Source of the DNA: Discostella pseudostelligera
Lineage: Eukaryota > Bacillariophyta > Thalassiosirophyceae > Thalassiosirales > Thalassiosiraceae
NCBI GenBank assembly: GCA_036940085.1
Contig: JALLBK010000769.1
Span: 1-15,298 of the forward strand
Length of the DNA: 15,298 nucleotides
Reading direction: 5' to 3'
The notes beneath the pieces were generated by a model that searched no databases, was not told where the DNA came from, and saw nothing but the letters and a program-made list of their open reading frames with translations. The position numbers and the translations under genes were made by a program. Shown piece after piece: positions 1 to 10,500 of this stretch. Numbering within the stretch: the stretch's first letter is position 1; every line of letters begins with the position of its first letter.

Positions 1-3000
1 AACAACAAAACTCTGTCGATTATCCGATCAAGTTCTGAGTTCTCAAGCTTGAGTTCATCAAGCCCAGATCTATGACATTTAGCCACTCTTGCATCCTTCC
101 CAGCAACCACTGAAAATGTCCTCGGTCGTTTCAGAACGAAATCTACAAAACCAAACACACTTCCCACTGACAACACACGAGATACCTGACCGCTTTCCAA
201 CACATTACGTCGCTTCACATGCTGTATTCCTGCACCTGAGAATATTGCGTGTGAAGATGCCACTAACCGATCATCCTGAAGAATCAACACTGAACCTCCA
301 AGTACAACAAAAAATCCATCTGCATCTGTTCCTGACAAGAATATTGTTTCACCTGATGTATATAGTTTCTCCGAGTGAAATGCATTCCCTTGTTTTTCAT
401 ACTCAATTAAAGCAGCAGCATCATGCGGCTCCAGCCCAATGAAATGTGTAAATGCAGTTGACAGCGAGATGCATGTGGTGTCGCGTGTTGCAGAGATTAA
501 TTCTTGAGGAGGTCTGAATGACAATGAATCAGTCGGAGCTTCAGCCAATAGATTTCTTTCGCAGTACTGCAGGGCTAAAAACAATGAACAAACGTTGTGC
601 TATGAGCATGCTAGTACACAATTCTGAAACGAAGCTTTGAAAATAGAAGGCTTTCTTTACCTTCGTCAAAGTCGTTGAACAGGATGATCTTCTCATTGGA
701 CCTCAGAGAACCACTTGCCAAACCATCCGCCACATGCTGGGCTGCATCATGAGTTTGCATTATCCAATCAATTCTGCTATTAGCACCAGCTGCACAAACT
801 ACTATCTCTCTCGCTGCACATATCTTAGCAAGTTGCAAAAAGCAGCCCCGAGCAGCTGACGCATCAATGTTAGAAACCGAGGATAAATCAAGAACCAAAA
901 ACCGAGGTGGGGCACGCGGTGCGCTGCGTGCTTTCCTCTTGAAGTCCTCCTCCGCTCTCTCACGTCTCCTTTCCTGCAAGTAGCCATCGGTAGGCGATGA
1001 TGAAGCAGAAGGAAGTGGAGAGTTAGCGCTATGACGTGCCCGATTGGGGATAGGACTGTTGACCACATTAATTTCTGCCTTCTCTTCGACCGAGGGATTG
1101 ATGCATATCTTGTCGAGAATACTGCTTAAGAATTGCATTGACGACCCAAAGAACACCGATCCCCGGCACTCTAACGTTACAATTTTCGGATGCTGAGCAT
1201 TGTACACATGATTTTCGATGTAGGTTCGCTGCTGAGGGCTCCAAAGTGTAAGGGAGCGCCTAGCTACAGGGACCACACTGGATACATTGGCTGACGTCCA
1301 CACATAATCAAAGACTGCAACAGCAATGCCCAATCCAATCCCTCCTGATGACAGTTTAGAAGGAAAAAATGAGTATATTTCGACGGAAGAAAGTGACGTA
1401 AGACTAATAGATTCACTTGCCATCAATTCCTACAATTTGGATGGCAATAAACGTTGCTAAAAGGACGACGTACTCCGAAAACAGTAACTGGATGTACACA
1501 ATTATTGAGAGTCGACTATGGTTACAAGAGATCCCACATGCATTTCTTCACCCACCTTATGTCTGACGTCCACAATCCATTCATAAAGCAAGTCAAATCC
1601 AATGAAAATCAAGGTTGAGCCTAAAAAGAAGAGCTGAATAGCGAAGACGTATAGCTCAAGTTCTATGTCGCGTCAGGAAACTATAGAAACATGCAGCAAG
1701 GAGTCTTACCGGTGTTATTTCAAGAAAGTTTATTGGAGACACCACCACCGCAAGGAAAATGAATGCAACCTGCAAGCGGCAGCAATGGTTAACATCAACA
1801 TCACATTTCATCAATGCAAGTGCAAACAAAGCTCACCAGTACTCCTATCCATCTTGAGCGACAGCCAGTCCTATATGTAAATATTGTTTGCGAAAAGATG
1901 TAGCTGCCAGTAAGACCACCGGTCAATCCGGAAACAACTGGAGATGTGAAGGCAAATGTGAGCAGCCGAAGCACAGCGAAAAGTTTGCAAGAAACAGTTG
2001 ATTGAATAATCCCAGCCAACGAAGTTTGCTTACAGTTCGAAATGCCGACTGTCATCAACTCATTATTCGTGTCCAACGCTTCTCCCATGTCCATTGATAT
2101 AGCTGCAACATCCAAGCAAGATGAAAACGACACCACAAACACCATGCCTAGAGAAGAGAACGGTTATTTCATCGAGATATGACGTCAATCATTCACCTGT
2201 ATCAAGGATCAAGGATGATGACTTACCAGCCCAAGTAGGTAGGAGTTGCTTTCCTAGATCCCATCGAACCTTACCAAAATCTATCAGATTGAATAGATCT
2301 CGAACTGGAACTGGAGGCGATTCCACTCCTACCCAACCTCCTTCTCTTGCGTCTGAAATACTATAGCCATGGAAGAAGAGTACCAGGTAAAATAAGCATG
2401 GGACGATAATCATTGAGATCGGCAGCATCACCTCATCATTGCATTTGCGAGCCACAAAAGTAAGGAATGCCCCTGCTAGGATACCAGGAATAGCTAGTTC
2501 AAGAGCATGTTCATGAAAGAGTTGTGCCCAATCGGATGGTTTCATGATTACTGTGCCGAGGCATAAGGCCACACCTGCTTCGACGCAAAAATACCCAATG
2601 AAGGCCAAATATCCTTATAAAAGCCAAAGCCAAATGAGGGTAATGATTGCAAACCATCTGAGCATTGAGAGTGAATCGATGTAGAGCGGCTCACCTCCAA
2701 CAACTGGAAGAGGAAGATACGCCACTGCATCTGCAAATCGAAACTTTCCAGCAAGAATCAACACACCACCAAGGCTTGCCGTTGCCAACCCCAACAAGAC
2801 GATAGTCGTCGATACGATAACAGCCACAACATCGTCGTCATATCCGCTTCCCTCGACGCTACCTGCAGCATGATCATTCAAAATTGACGTTGCAATCTTA
2901 TGACTCATGCCCGATAGAAATATGAGACCTAAATCAAGTGTAGTGTGCACGCTGGTTAATCCACCTTCATCAGAGATATTATTTTCGTTTGAATTGTAGT

Positions 3001-3789
3001 GTGTGCTCACCTGCATCTTGCACTTGTCCAATAGCAAATGGCAAAGTCGAGAAGATACTAAAACAACACTGATGCACCAAACTCGAAAATATAACGAGTT
3101 TGCTCAATGCATTAATGTGGGATTGGTAGACGTCGTGAGCAAAGACCACAGAGGCGTAGCCGTATAGGCATGGAACGCACATGATTGCATTGACTAGTGC
3201 ATATACAATGTAATATATGAAACCTTGAACGTTTGATACCGTCAAAATGGTTGGTGGGGATGAGAAAAATAAATTGTTATGGACAAGTGCCAAATTTGAT
3301 ACATATGAAATGATCGTCACAATAGTTATTTGCAGTTTACTCACTTTCTCCCTGCTGTGACTTTTTACCTCCTTTTGATGCAATGGTTGCGTTTCCATTA
3401 ATCTTTTTATCGGAATCATCAAGGAGCAATGGAGTGTCCAAAGAATAACAATGCCGACCACCCGACGGTAGTGATGTAGAATTATGTTCAGTGTTTGCAT
3501 TGCCAACATTTTGCGTTGTGGGAGATGATAGCATCCTAATAAGCGGCTGAAATTGTCTTTCATGACCGTTAGTATGATTCTCGGCACCAGACATGGGTGA
3601 GAACGATGGCGGAGTTGTCGGAGTTGGCGATGATCGAAAAGCAATGGAATCGAGGGTGGAATGTAATCTTATTGATGCGCGTGTTGGTGTTGTCGACATG
3701 GAGTTATTATTGTTATTGTTCGCGCCGTTGTTGACGGCGATCGAACCATAATCTTGAGGGCATGGCGTGCGGGTGGTTACGGAAGCCAT
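1..3789 (-). CDS. SulP/SLC26-type transporter with STAS and cNMP-binding-like domains (3' partial)
   Basis: Eleven exons, read 3789-3345, 3223-3011, 2928-2695, 2613-2227, 2147-2034, 1937-1837, 1769-1710, 1633-1556, 1487-1421, 1344-661 and 574 to beyond 1. All phases agree, giving 985 residues so far; the C-terminus lies outside the window. I chose the ATG at 3789 because it is the first in-frame ATG after a stop and has a good context. Residues 1-148 are Asn/Ser/Thr-rich and probably cytosolic. Residues about 149-590 form the membrane domain with SulP signatures: LPFAIGQVQDAGLIFLSGM, LPLPVVGGYLAFIGYF, VSGLTGGLTGSYIFSQTIF. A STAS domain follows (about 615-794, core DLSSVSNIDASA) with a long charged insert, then a cyclic-nucleotide-binding fold (about 855-985). 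This order is that of the fungal vacuolar Ygr125w/Vsb1 group, so an endomembrane anion or amino-acid transporter is the inference; the substrate cannot be read from sequence. Eight of the ten introns begin GTGAG, GTAAG or similar, and one begins GC. Confidence 0.9.
1345..1420 (-). other. GC-AG intron in the SulP gene
   Basis: This 76-base intron has a GCAAGT donor (1420-1415) and a CATCAG acceptor ending at 1345. Using the GC donor joins QIVGID to GGIGLGIAVAV in frame (phase 1), which gives the expected hydrophobic SulP helix. The nearby GT alternatives, GTAGGA just upstream and GTGAAT four bases downstream, both give the wrong phase for this acceptor. GCAAGT is the usual form of a non-canonical GC donor. 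Confidence 0.75.
1938..2033 (-). other. 96-base stop-free intron in the SulP gene
   Basis: The donor is GTAAGC at 2033 and the acceptor CTCCAG ends at 1938. Its length is a multiple of three and it holds no in-frame stop, so the reading frame runs straight through. Splicing restores GISNFVSGLTGGLTGSYIF, a SulP family signature; retention would insert 32 residues there. Confidence 0.85.
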
Positions 3790-4072
3790 ACTATTTGAGT
3801 TACGCTGAGTGGGTGGCGGTAGGCGGCCAATGGCGCTGGAGCTATGGTTCCTCACCACTACTGTTCGGGTCGGCCGATGTCGGCGTCGGCCTACGGTGAA
3901 AAATGACGATGACGGCGATGACGATGATGCGGTGCGATGCCAGGAGATTCAAGCACGCATCCTAGTTCTCTGGTTGAGTCGAATGCCTAGCCTATCGTCT
4001 CTCGGTTCATCGTCCTCATCGTCATCTTCGGCAAGCTCATATCATGGGGCATGGCGCAGGGCAAAAAGATTT

Positions 4073-4086
4073 GCCGGCCGGCCGGC
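4073..4086. repeat. 14-bp perfect GC palindrome
   Basis: GCCGGCCGGCCGGC reads the same on both strands. It sits in the divergent promoter region, 53 bp before the first CRE-like box. It could be a protein-binding site or a chance GC-rich run. Confidence 0.6.
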
Positions 4087-4138
4087 GGCAGCGGCAATCA
4101 TTGTTCCCGCCCTTTTTGTCCAAAAGGCTTCGCCAAAC

Positions 4139-4156
4139 TGACGTCAGCTGACGTCT
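4139..4156. promoter_or_regulatory. Two CRE-like bZIP boxes, 10 bp apart
   Basis: TGACGTCA at 4139-4146 is a perfect palindrome, and TGACGTCT at 4149-4156 is a second copy exactly 10 bp downstream, about one helical turn. TGACGTCA is the core recognised by bZIP factors of the CREB/ATF type; in diatoms the same core is known from CO2/cAMP-responsive promoters. Which of the two flanking genes it would serve is not evident. Confidence 0.55.
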
Positions 4157-4241
4157 CCCGCCAAAAATCTTTCGCCGTGAAGTTGCCTTTGGCGAGATTC
4201 TGTCCGATATTCGCGTTCATTTTTTCGCCAACTACTAGTCA

Positions 4242-4260
4242 GTAACCGGTAACCGGTAAC
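4242..4260. repeat. GTAACCG tandem repeat
   Basis: There are two full 7-bp units plus a partial third (GTAAC), about 70 bp before the start codon at 4328. It is too short to be a telomere-type array and may be a tandem factor-binding site. Confidence 0.55.
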
Positions 4261-4327
4261 TGAAGCTCTCTCATGACAGTGTCATCACTATCGCCATCGC
4301 CATCATCATCAACCCAAACAATGATCA

Positions 4328-5263
4328 ATGCCTTGCCGTGGCGATTGCGGCAATGGAACGACAATTAATGGCGAAATGGCGCCACTCTCCACTACTCGAA
4401 CCCTCTTCGAACTCCGGGTCGGTTCCGCTCACACCATCGAGGTTCTATTGCAAATTAGGTTGCAAGATATCAATTGGTGGAACTCCAATCTACACGAGCA
4501 CGAATGTCAGCTGTATAAATTAATTGGTCGTCACGCCCTTCCTTGCGATGATGCTTGTCGGACAGAAATTGAGGCAGATCGTGCGAGGATACGAGAGGCA
4601 AAGGAGGGTCAGAGTGGAATGAAAAAGACAACAGATCAAGAAACAAGTAATGGTAGAAAAAGGAGAGGTGCGGGGAAGAAGAAGGGTGCAGATGAACCTA
4701 CCAAGCAAAAACGGAGGAAAAATGCAAAGGATGCAAATGCAAAGAATGACAACGAAGAAGCGAAACTGAAATTGTTGAGAGCTACGACGGGGACATGGCT
4801 TATGGGGAAATCAATACAAATATGTATGGCTATGCAAACGACAACTTTACCTCAATACCGTGTTCTGAATTGCTTCTAACACGGCCGCTCTCTTAAATAT
4901 TCTCCAGGCTACATGATGGAAAATATCGATCAGTCTACGGAAGAGACACTTTTCTTTCGACGAAAGGAAACAATCAATGTCGATGAATCAGATGGCAAAG
5001 AATCACCAGCGAATAGTAATCAAAGTTCAGCGAAGCAACAATCATCATCAACTAAAAATGAAAGTGCAGCCGATGACGCTGACGACAAAGTCGTCCCCCT
5101 TGCAGCATTTCGTACATGGAAGAAACTACCGAAACGATTGAATATTTGGGTATTCCAATTTGATCCTGACAATCCGACCGATTTGAGTCTTTCTGAGGGT
5201 GGTGGGTTTCCACGTCCCGAGCTGCTTCCGATGGCGGATATATTTCGTTCTTTTGGAGACTGA
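4328..5263 (+). CDS. Unrecognised lysine-rich protein, two exons
   Basis: Model: exon 1 4328-4823, intron 4824-4907 (84 bases, GTATGG...CTCCAG, phase 1), exon 2 4908-5263, giving 283 residues. I do not recognise the family. Residues about 25-75 look folded (LFELRVGSAHTIEVLLQIRL, then NWWNSNLHEHECQLYKLIG). Residues about 100-155 are strongly basic with KRRGAGKKKG- and KQKRRKNAK-type runs that could be nuclear localisation signals. Exon 2 opens with an acidic/Ser/Gln-rich stretch and ends in a compact segment, LPKRLNIWVFQFDPDNP followed by a Gly/Pro-rich tail. The sequence suggests a nuclear protein with conserved ends and a disordered middle. The intron donor is weaker than others in the window, so the junction is the least certain part. 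An overlapping frame opening at 4338 is shorter and ends early. Confidence 0.6.
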
Positions 5264-5411
5264 CTACTGACTACTGACTGTACGTTGTTAAGGTGCTATA
5301 TGCAAACTATTCAATCGTAGGGCCTGTGTGATTTTATTGCACATTCATATAGGTGATATAACATGCTCAAAAAATGCAGAGATACAACCCTATTTATCGT
5401 TTAAGTCTCGA
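5264..5411. other. Convergent spacer between two 3' ends
   Basis: This AT-rich 148-base spacer lies between the stop of the lysine-rich gene and the stop of the HNH-like gene. It must hold both 3' ends; no clear AATAAA signal is visible. ACTACTGACT repeats just after the stop at 5263. Confidence 0.5.
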
Positions 5412-7213
5412 TTACCAATTACCTATATATAATTTGCTCACAGCTTCCAACCACTTCTGAATCGAGAGCATCCTCTCCCGACTAGACTCCACCAAAGCCA
5501 CTTCACTCTTCTTGTGTTCAACTGTCGTTGTCGATCCAATCGACAATGCAGCCACAACACCTCCAGTTAAATGGCCAACGCGGAGTCGCCGCCCATGGAA
5601 GAAACTCTCTTCGCCACCACCCACGGCATGCAAATTACGATGTCCAGCATTCACGGCACGTGACAATAATCCACCCTGCTTGTTACTGCATATACGACAT
5701 TGAGGATAAAATCGTTGCTTCACCTTCCACCCCAATGCTCGTCGATGCCACTGGTTGTTAATTTGTTTGGCCACAGATACTGGCGGGATGTGATCACCGT
5801 GAAATTTGGTGAATGTAGGAGCACTGCCACCACCTCCAAATAAAATATTCTTGCCAGTATTGGTAAAGATTCTACGACTTCCACACGTGTGACACCCCCA
5901 CCATCGTCCAATGCGTTCCAATTGTGCTCGTTGCGCGGGTGTTGCGTAATTGAAATTGGGTGGCGCAGGTATGCCAATGCGTGCGAAGGATCCACGAGCG
6001 GTGTAGCTCGAGGGGGAGAGGGAGATGAAGTGCGAACGGAAGATTGTTTTGTAGGTAAGTAGGCCGAGGATACATCTAGTGTTGTTGTGCACATTGTTTA
6101 TCAGCAGTAGGGAACGTTGCAGGCGAAGTGAGAATGAGTTGAGCAATTTGCAGAAACGAATTTAATACCACTCAATGCCCTGCTCTCAAACATCGTTCGA
6201 GGTAACAACAATACTCACATTCTTGCAGCATGCATCCAAGCCTCCTTCCATTCTCTCCTTTCTTTCCCACTTAAACTATAGTTGCTACTAGTGTTTTTCA
6301 GACCAATCATCATCGGTCGCATCATTTCTCTTGCACACCGATATCCACTCCCAGCAACCTCTGGTATTAGTCGTATTGCATTGTGAATGCTGGCAATGCC
6401 ATCGTCAAATCCTTGACTGCTACTAATTCTTCCTTGCATAAATGAGGATGTCAATAATGATGATGATGAAGCTGATGTTGATGATGACGGAGACGCCGCA
6501 ACACCCAATCCAGCCAAATGACCCATCCAACTACCCAATGCCACCGTGACCATTCCACAGCCTACGGGTACGATTCCCGGTCTGGTACCAGTAGATATTT
6601 TCAATAGCTTGTATTGTAAATATTGCAATGAAAAGGCAGTTGTGTAGAACGCAAATGTTCCCGCGAGGAAGCGGGAGGTTATGTTGGAGGATGTTGATGT
6701 TGATGCATTGCCATCTTCATCGCCATTGGTGTCGTCGGGACAAAGTTGTTTCAGTATGTTGTCACGAGTATTATGGAATTGTTGTTGAATGTCATCGGAT
6801 GGAGAATTGGAAGAATGGATATTGTGGGAATGCGGATGAAGATTACGGCGTTGAGGGCGTTGGGGTTGGCCGACGTCGCCTCCACGTAATCGTAGCAGGC
6901 CAAAGACAACAGCCTCGCTTATGGGCGATGGTGACACAGACGTAGCATAGTAACTCTTGATAGGTGAAGAAGAGTCAGAGGTCAATGACGGTAGCATTGG
7001 AGTAGGGTTCTGCCGATACTTCATGGCATAGTGTGTCAGAAGAGGAGTGAGTCGGCAGCAGCGGCAAATCTCATGGTCAGGTCTTGCAACTTTCATGTCA
7101 AGGTGACCATGGTCAGCGCGTCTAGCCATCGGCAAATTGAAGTTGTTGACGTGCAGCTCAAAATTTGTTAAGAGACCAGACCTTCCTCTTTCAACACAGA
7201 CTCCCTTTGTCAT
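5412..7213 (-). CDS. Membrane-associated protein with HNH-like zinc core, unknown function, two exons
   Basis: Model: exon 1 7213-6219, intron 6218-6076 (143 bases, GTGAGT...CACTAG, phase 2, CTGATAA branch-like site), exon 2 6075-5412, giving 552 residues. The second reading frame has no in-frame ATG before its conserved core, and exact phase agreement joins it to the first. Residues 1-160 are low complexity. Two hydrophobic segments follow, around FLAGTFAFYTTAFSLQYLQY and GIVPVGCGMVTVALGSWMG. The conserved core in exon 2 reads RWWGCHTCGSRR (C393, C396), then FHGDHIPP (H424, D426, H427), then FYPQCRICSNKQG (C458, C461). CxxC...DHxxP...CxxC is the layout of HNH-type treble-clef zinc domains, but the third catalytic His is not evident, so nuclease activity is uncertain. 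I recall uncharacterised fungal and protist proteins with a similar HGDHxPP core (memory, not searched). It may sit in a mitochondrial or other organelle membrane. Confidence 0.75.
6076..6218 (-). other. Intron joining the two parts of the HNH-like gene
   Basis: The donor AAT|GTGAGTATTG is a strong consensus site placed at what would otherwise be the stop codon of the upstream frame. The acceptor AACACTAG is preceded by a CTGATAA branch-like site. The phase 2 join gives ARI-CILGLLTYK and removes the stop. Confidence 0.7.
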
Positions 7214-7500
7214 ATATTTTACTTCGACTTAATTAAGTGTACTTAGGGCCACGTTTCTCAACGCAGAAACAGTCTCTATCACAACGAGAGACCGACAACG
7301 AAACAGCCCGCCTTCCATGATGCATGCAGAGCGATACCGATGGACTCTGATGGACCACGGCACAAGAAGTAGGGAACAATCCAAATCCACAATCCAACGA
7401 GTTGCCGCCGGCACTGGTAGTAAGCCGCACCACAACCAGTGGCAGCAGCAGCAATATTAACATCACCACTACCCGCACTGTTGTATCGGCAAGTGAGTTC
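7214..7500. promoter_or_regulatory. Divergent promoter region between HNH-like and AMBRA1-like genes
   Basis: These 287 bases separate the two start codons. On the HNH side there is an AT-rich stretch (ATATATTTTA near 7212-7221 and TTAATTAA at 7229-7236) suitable for a core promoter. On the AMBRA1 side, ATGs near 7319-7350 open only short frames that stop before 7501, so they could act as upstream ORFs in the leader. Confidence 0.5.
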
Positions 7501-10500
7501 ATGATGTCGGCACAAGGGCAAGGAGGGGAACGGCAGCAGCAAGAGCGAGGGCAGCAGGGGCAAGTGTCGGACGATGCGACCATGCGCACCGTCGATACTA
7601 TCGACGACGACGATGACGACAATTTCAGTACACGAACGCTTAGCTACAGCAACATGCAAACGTTATTACGGAACGATGGACCGGAGGATGAGGGTATCTC
7701 CGGCAACGCCACTAATGAGAATGACGACGACAATCCTGAGACTGAGAATGGCATGGACGACGACGAAGGTCAGGTAGATGCGGACGACGACGATGGTGAC
7801 GACGACGACGACTCGAATTACTGGATGACGGCCTTCGAAGAGGAGGATGAGGAGCTCATCGACCCATTCGACGTGGATGCCTACAAGATTTTGCATTTTC
7901 CCGGTGCCATGGATTGCCGGGGGCGGAATATTGTTCATATATTATATGATCGTAGTTTGTTTGGGCCGAGGTTTCGAAGGAATAAGATTATGGGGGCGGT
8001 GCATCCGAACAACCATACCAACATCGCCGGTGGTGATGATACCGGTATTCGTGAAAACACAATTTCGGCATCGCATGGAGCTCAAGAAGTGATATCATCG
8101 GCCCCGACTGCCCCACTGACATTGATCGATCCTCTTCAGGTGCACCATCATGAACCACAAGTTCAAAATCAAGCACCACCCTCGAATTATTCGGCACCCC
8201 AAACTCCACCGGCTAATTATTCTAGTGATGCCGCCGCCCCACCGCCACCGTCATGGAATCGCAATGAGCAAACCAATCATTATTCGGTGGCGCCACAAAC
8301 TCCACCTGCGGCCACGCAAGCTTCGGGGTTTGGTCAGTATTCTGGAGCAGCGCAACCCTACCAACCGACGCAGCAATTGCATTTGCAGCAGCAACATCAT
8401 TATAAATCCATCATTAATGGCAATGAGGATGTCGACGCTGATATTCATATCAACAATACAAACACCAACGATAGCAATAGCAACAAACTCCATCGCCGTG
8501 ACAATGCTGATGACTTTAAGGATGTCACATCCGAAATTGTAGCCTTTGCAGAATACGCATCGGCTACTAAATTCAAGGCAAGTTACTTGAATCATTTGAA
8601 TGATGGATTGGATGCTCAACAGCGAACAGGTGCTGACCGTCGTAGTGGTGGTGCCAATAATGACGAGGGGGGGATTCGTCGGCGCTATGCGACGCGTGGT
8701 GACGGCGGCGATCATGGAGAGGAGGATGAATCGAGGAGCAACGGCGTTGGTGGGAACGAAAGTAGATATACTCAAGAGCAGCTTGAGACGAATCGGTTGT
8801 TGCAAGAGCACTTGCGGATGTACCGCCCCCCACGACAACAGCAGCTGCACCCAGTGTCGGACGGGGGGACAGGAGCATCAGCAGCAAGAGGAGGGGGAGC
8901 TTCTGCTACTGCGAATGGTGAGACGGCAGACGACGGAAGAGTCGGCACTAGCAACCAAAGCAATATGAATGAATCGGATAGACAACGAATGGAGGTCACA
9001 CGAAGGATGCATCAGTTGCAACGTCAGTCGATGCGTGCCTCCTTACACCCTCCACGTCGTCATGGTAATTATCATCGTCCTCCCGGTCAACAACCCCCTT
9101 ATCGGCGACCAAATATCGACATTAATAACAACAACGACGCACCCATAACACCAACGCGTGCAGTATCCACCATCTCCATTGCCTTCTCTCCCGATTCACG
9201 CACCATGGCCTCGACGCATGGCGATCACACCGTCAAAATATCATGCTGCCACACTGGGAAATTAATTCGTTCGCTCGAGGGACATCCACGCACACCATGG
9301 ACGGTAAAGTTTCATCCCACGAATAGTCGGATAGTGGCAAGTGGATGTCTTGGCTATCAGGTGCGGGTTTGGGATTGGAATTTTCAGAAGGAGAGCGTAC
9401 GGAAGCAGAGAACGATGGATAGAGAACGTAGATGGAAGGGTCGGTATGATTTTGCAACTCGAAGGTCACAGACTTGGGGTGGGGTTGATGCTGCTGATGA
9501 GTGGGGAAATGTCAGTGGAGGAGGTGGCGTAATGAGAGTCGATTCGTTCAATAATTACTTTGGCCCCACCAGTCCACGTGGTGTCGTGGAACAACACCCG
9601 TGGAGATCTATGGCGACTGCAGCGACAATGCGAGAGGAAGGAGACGAAGAGAAGCAATGTATGTGGGGATTTGCGGATAACTCAAATGTTCAAGTACCTG
9701 CCGAAAATGACGATTTTGCATCATGCATACTGGCAGGTGCAGGAATTCCTCTCGATGATCCTGCGTGGTACGATACCGAGTCGGACGCGTACAATTATGA
9801 CACTGGTATTGGTGTCTGTTTGCATATGATACGATTGCATTCAGCGGTTATTAGTCTAAGCTTTCATCCGTCGGGGGAGGTTTTAGCCATGGCAAGCGGC
9901 AGTACCTTGCACATATGGGATTATAACGAGGAAAATCGCAGGAGGGAACGTAAGCCCAAAGCTGGCGCAATTTCATTGCATCCTTCCATGCTGACTTCGG
10001 AACGGGAATCCGAAAGTAGAATGTTGAATCGATCGGAACATAACGATTTTCCACGGACCCAAACTATTGACTTTCGACATGCTTCTGCTTTGCGATGCGT
10101 GCACTTCCCACCATGTGGAAAAGCTATAATCGTTGGGGGTGTGAATCCACAAAGTGCGAACGAAGGTCTCAACGATCCTCGGAGAGCGACGAGTTTCTAC
10201 TTGCGTTTGTGGGATTTTAGTTTGGATGCGGTATTGAATCCGACTACTAGCAGTGGTGTGGAAGTAAAATCAAGTACTAAAGGAGAGGTCTTGCCAAGAG
10301 GCGGGAGGATCAGCGATGATGGAGAATTGACGTGGGATTATAGGGTTCTGAAGGAGGTTTTGTGCAATGTGAGTAGTGCCTGTGATACTTATTCGTCCTC
10401 GTGGAATAAATGAGCCATCCCAGCTGACGATTGCATTTCATGACTGCTTTCTAGCCGCGAACGATAATTCCGCGTGTCTTACTGTACAATGATGGAGGGT

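Larger units (their letters stand above)
3790..4327. promoter_or_regulatory. Divergent promoter region between SulP and the lysine-rich gene
   Basis: This 538-base stretch lies between the start codons of the minus-strand transporter (3789) and the plus-strand gene (4328). I find no convincing gene in it. It holds two TGACGTC boxes (4139-4156), a CCCGCCAAAA element (4157-4166; its reverse strand is close to the E2F consensus TTTSSCGC), a 14-bp GC palindrome (4073-4086), a GTAACCG tandem repeat (4242-4260) and a simple CAT/CGCCAT tract near 4286-4311. Regulatory function is inferred from position and motif resemblance only. Confidence 0.6.

Noticed and set aside
89..442. Plus-strand open frame of 117 codons
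   Set aside because: It is antisense to the last transporter exon, whose minus-strand translation is a recognisable CNBD.
2979..3644. Long minus-strand frame as one exon
   Set aside because: Only its 3' part (3223-3011) is transporter sequence; the upstream part is a shadow of exon 1 and intron 1.
3809..4245. Plus-strand frames in the first promoter region
   Set aside because: Low-complexity Ser/Asp/Ala runs with no domain, and no splice route into the gene at 4328.
5720..6094. Minus-strand frame starting with an ATG at 6094
   Set aside because: It is out of frame with the conserved CxxC/HGDH core and has no conserved content of its own.
6452..6490. ATGATG-type triplet run as a functional repeat
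   Set aside because: It encodes the Ser-rich stretch of the HNH-like protein; ordinary low-complexity coding sequence.
8251..8850. 199-codon minus-strand frame
   Set aside because: Antisense to the Gln/Asn-rich linker of the AMBRA1-like gene; its hydrophobic composition is a mirror of CAA/AAC codons.
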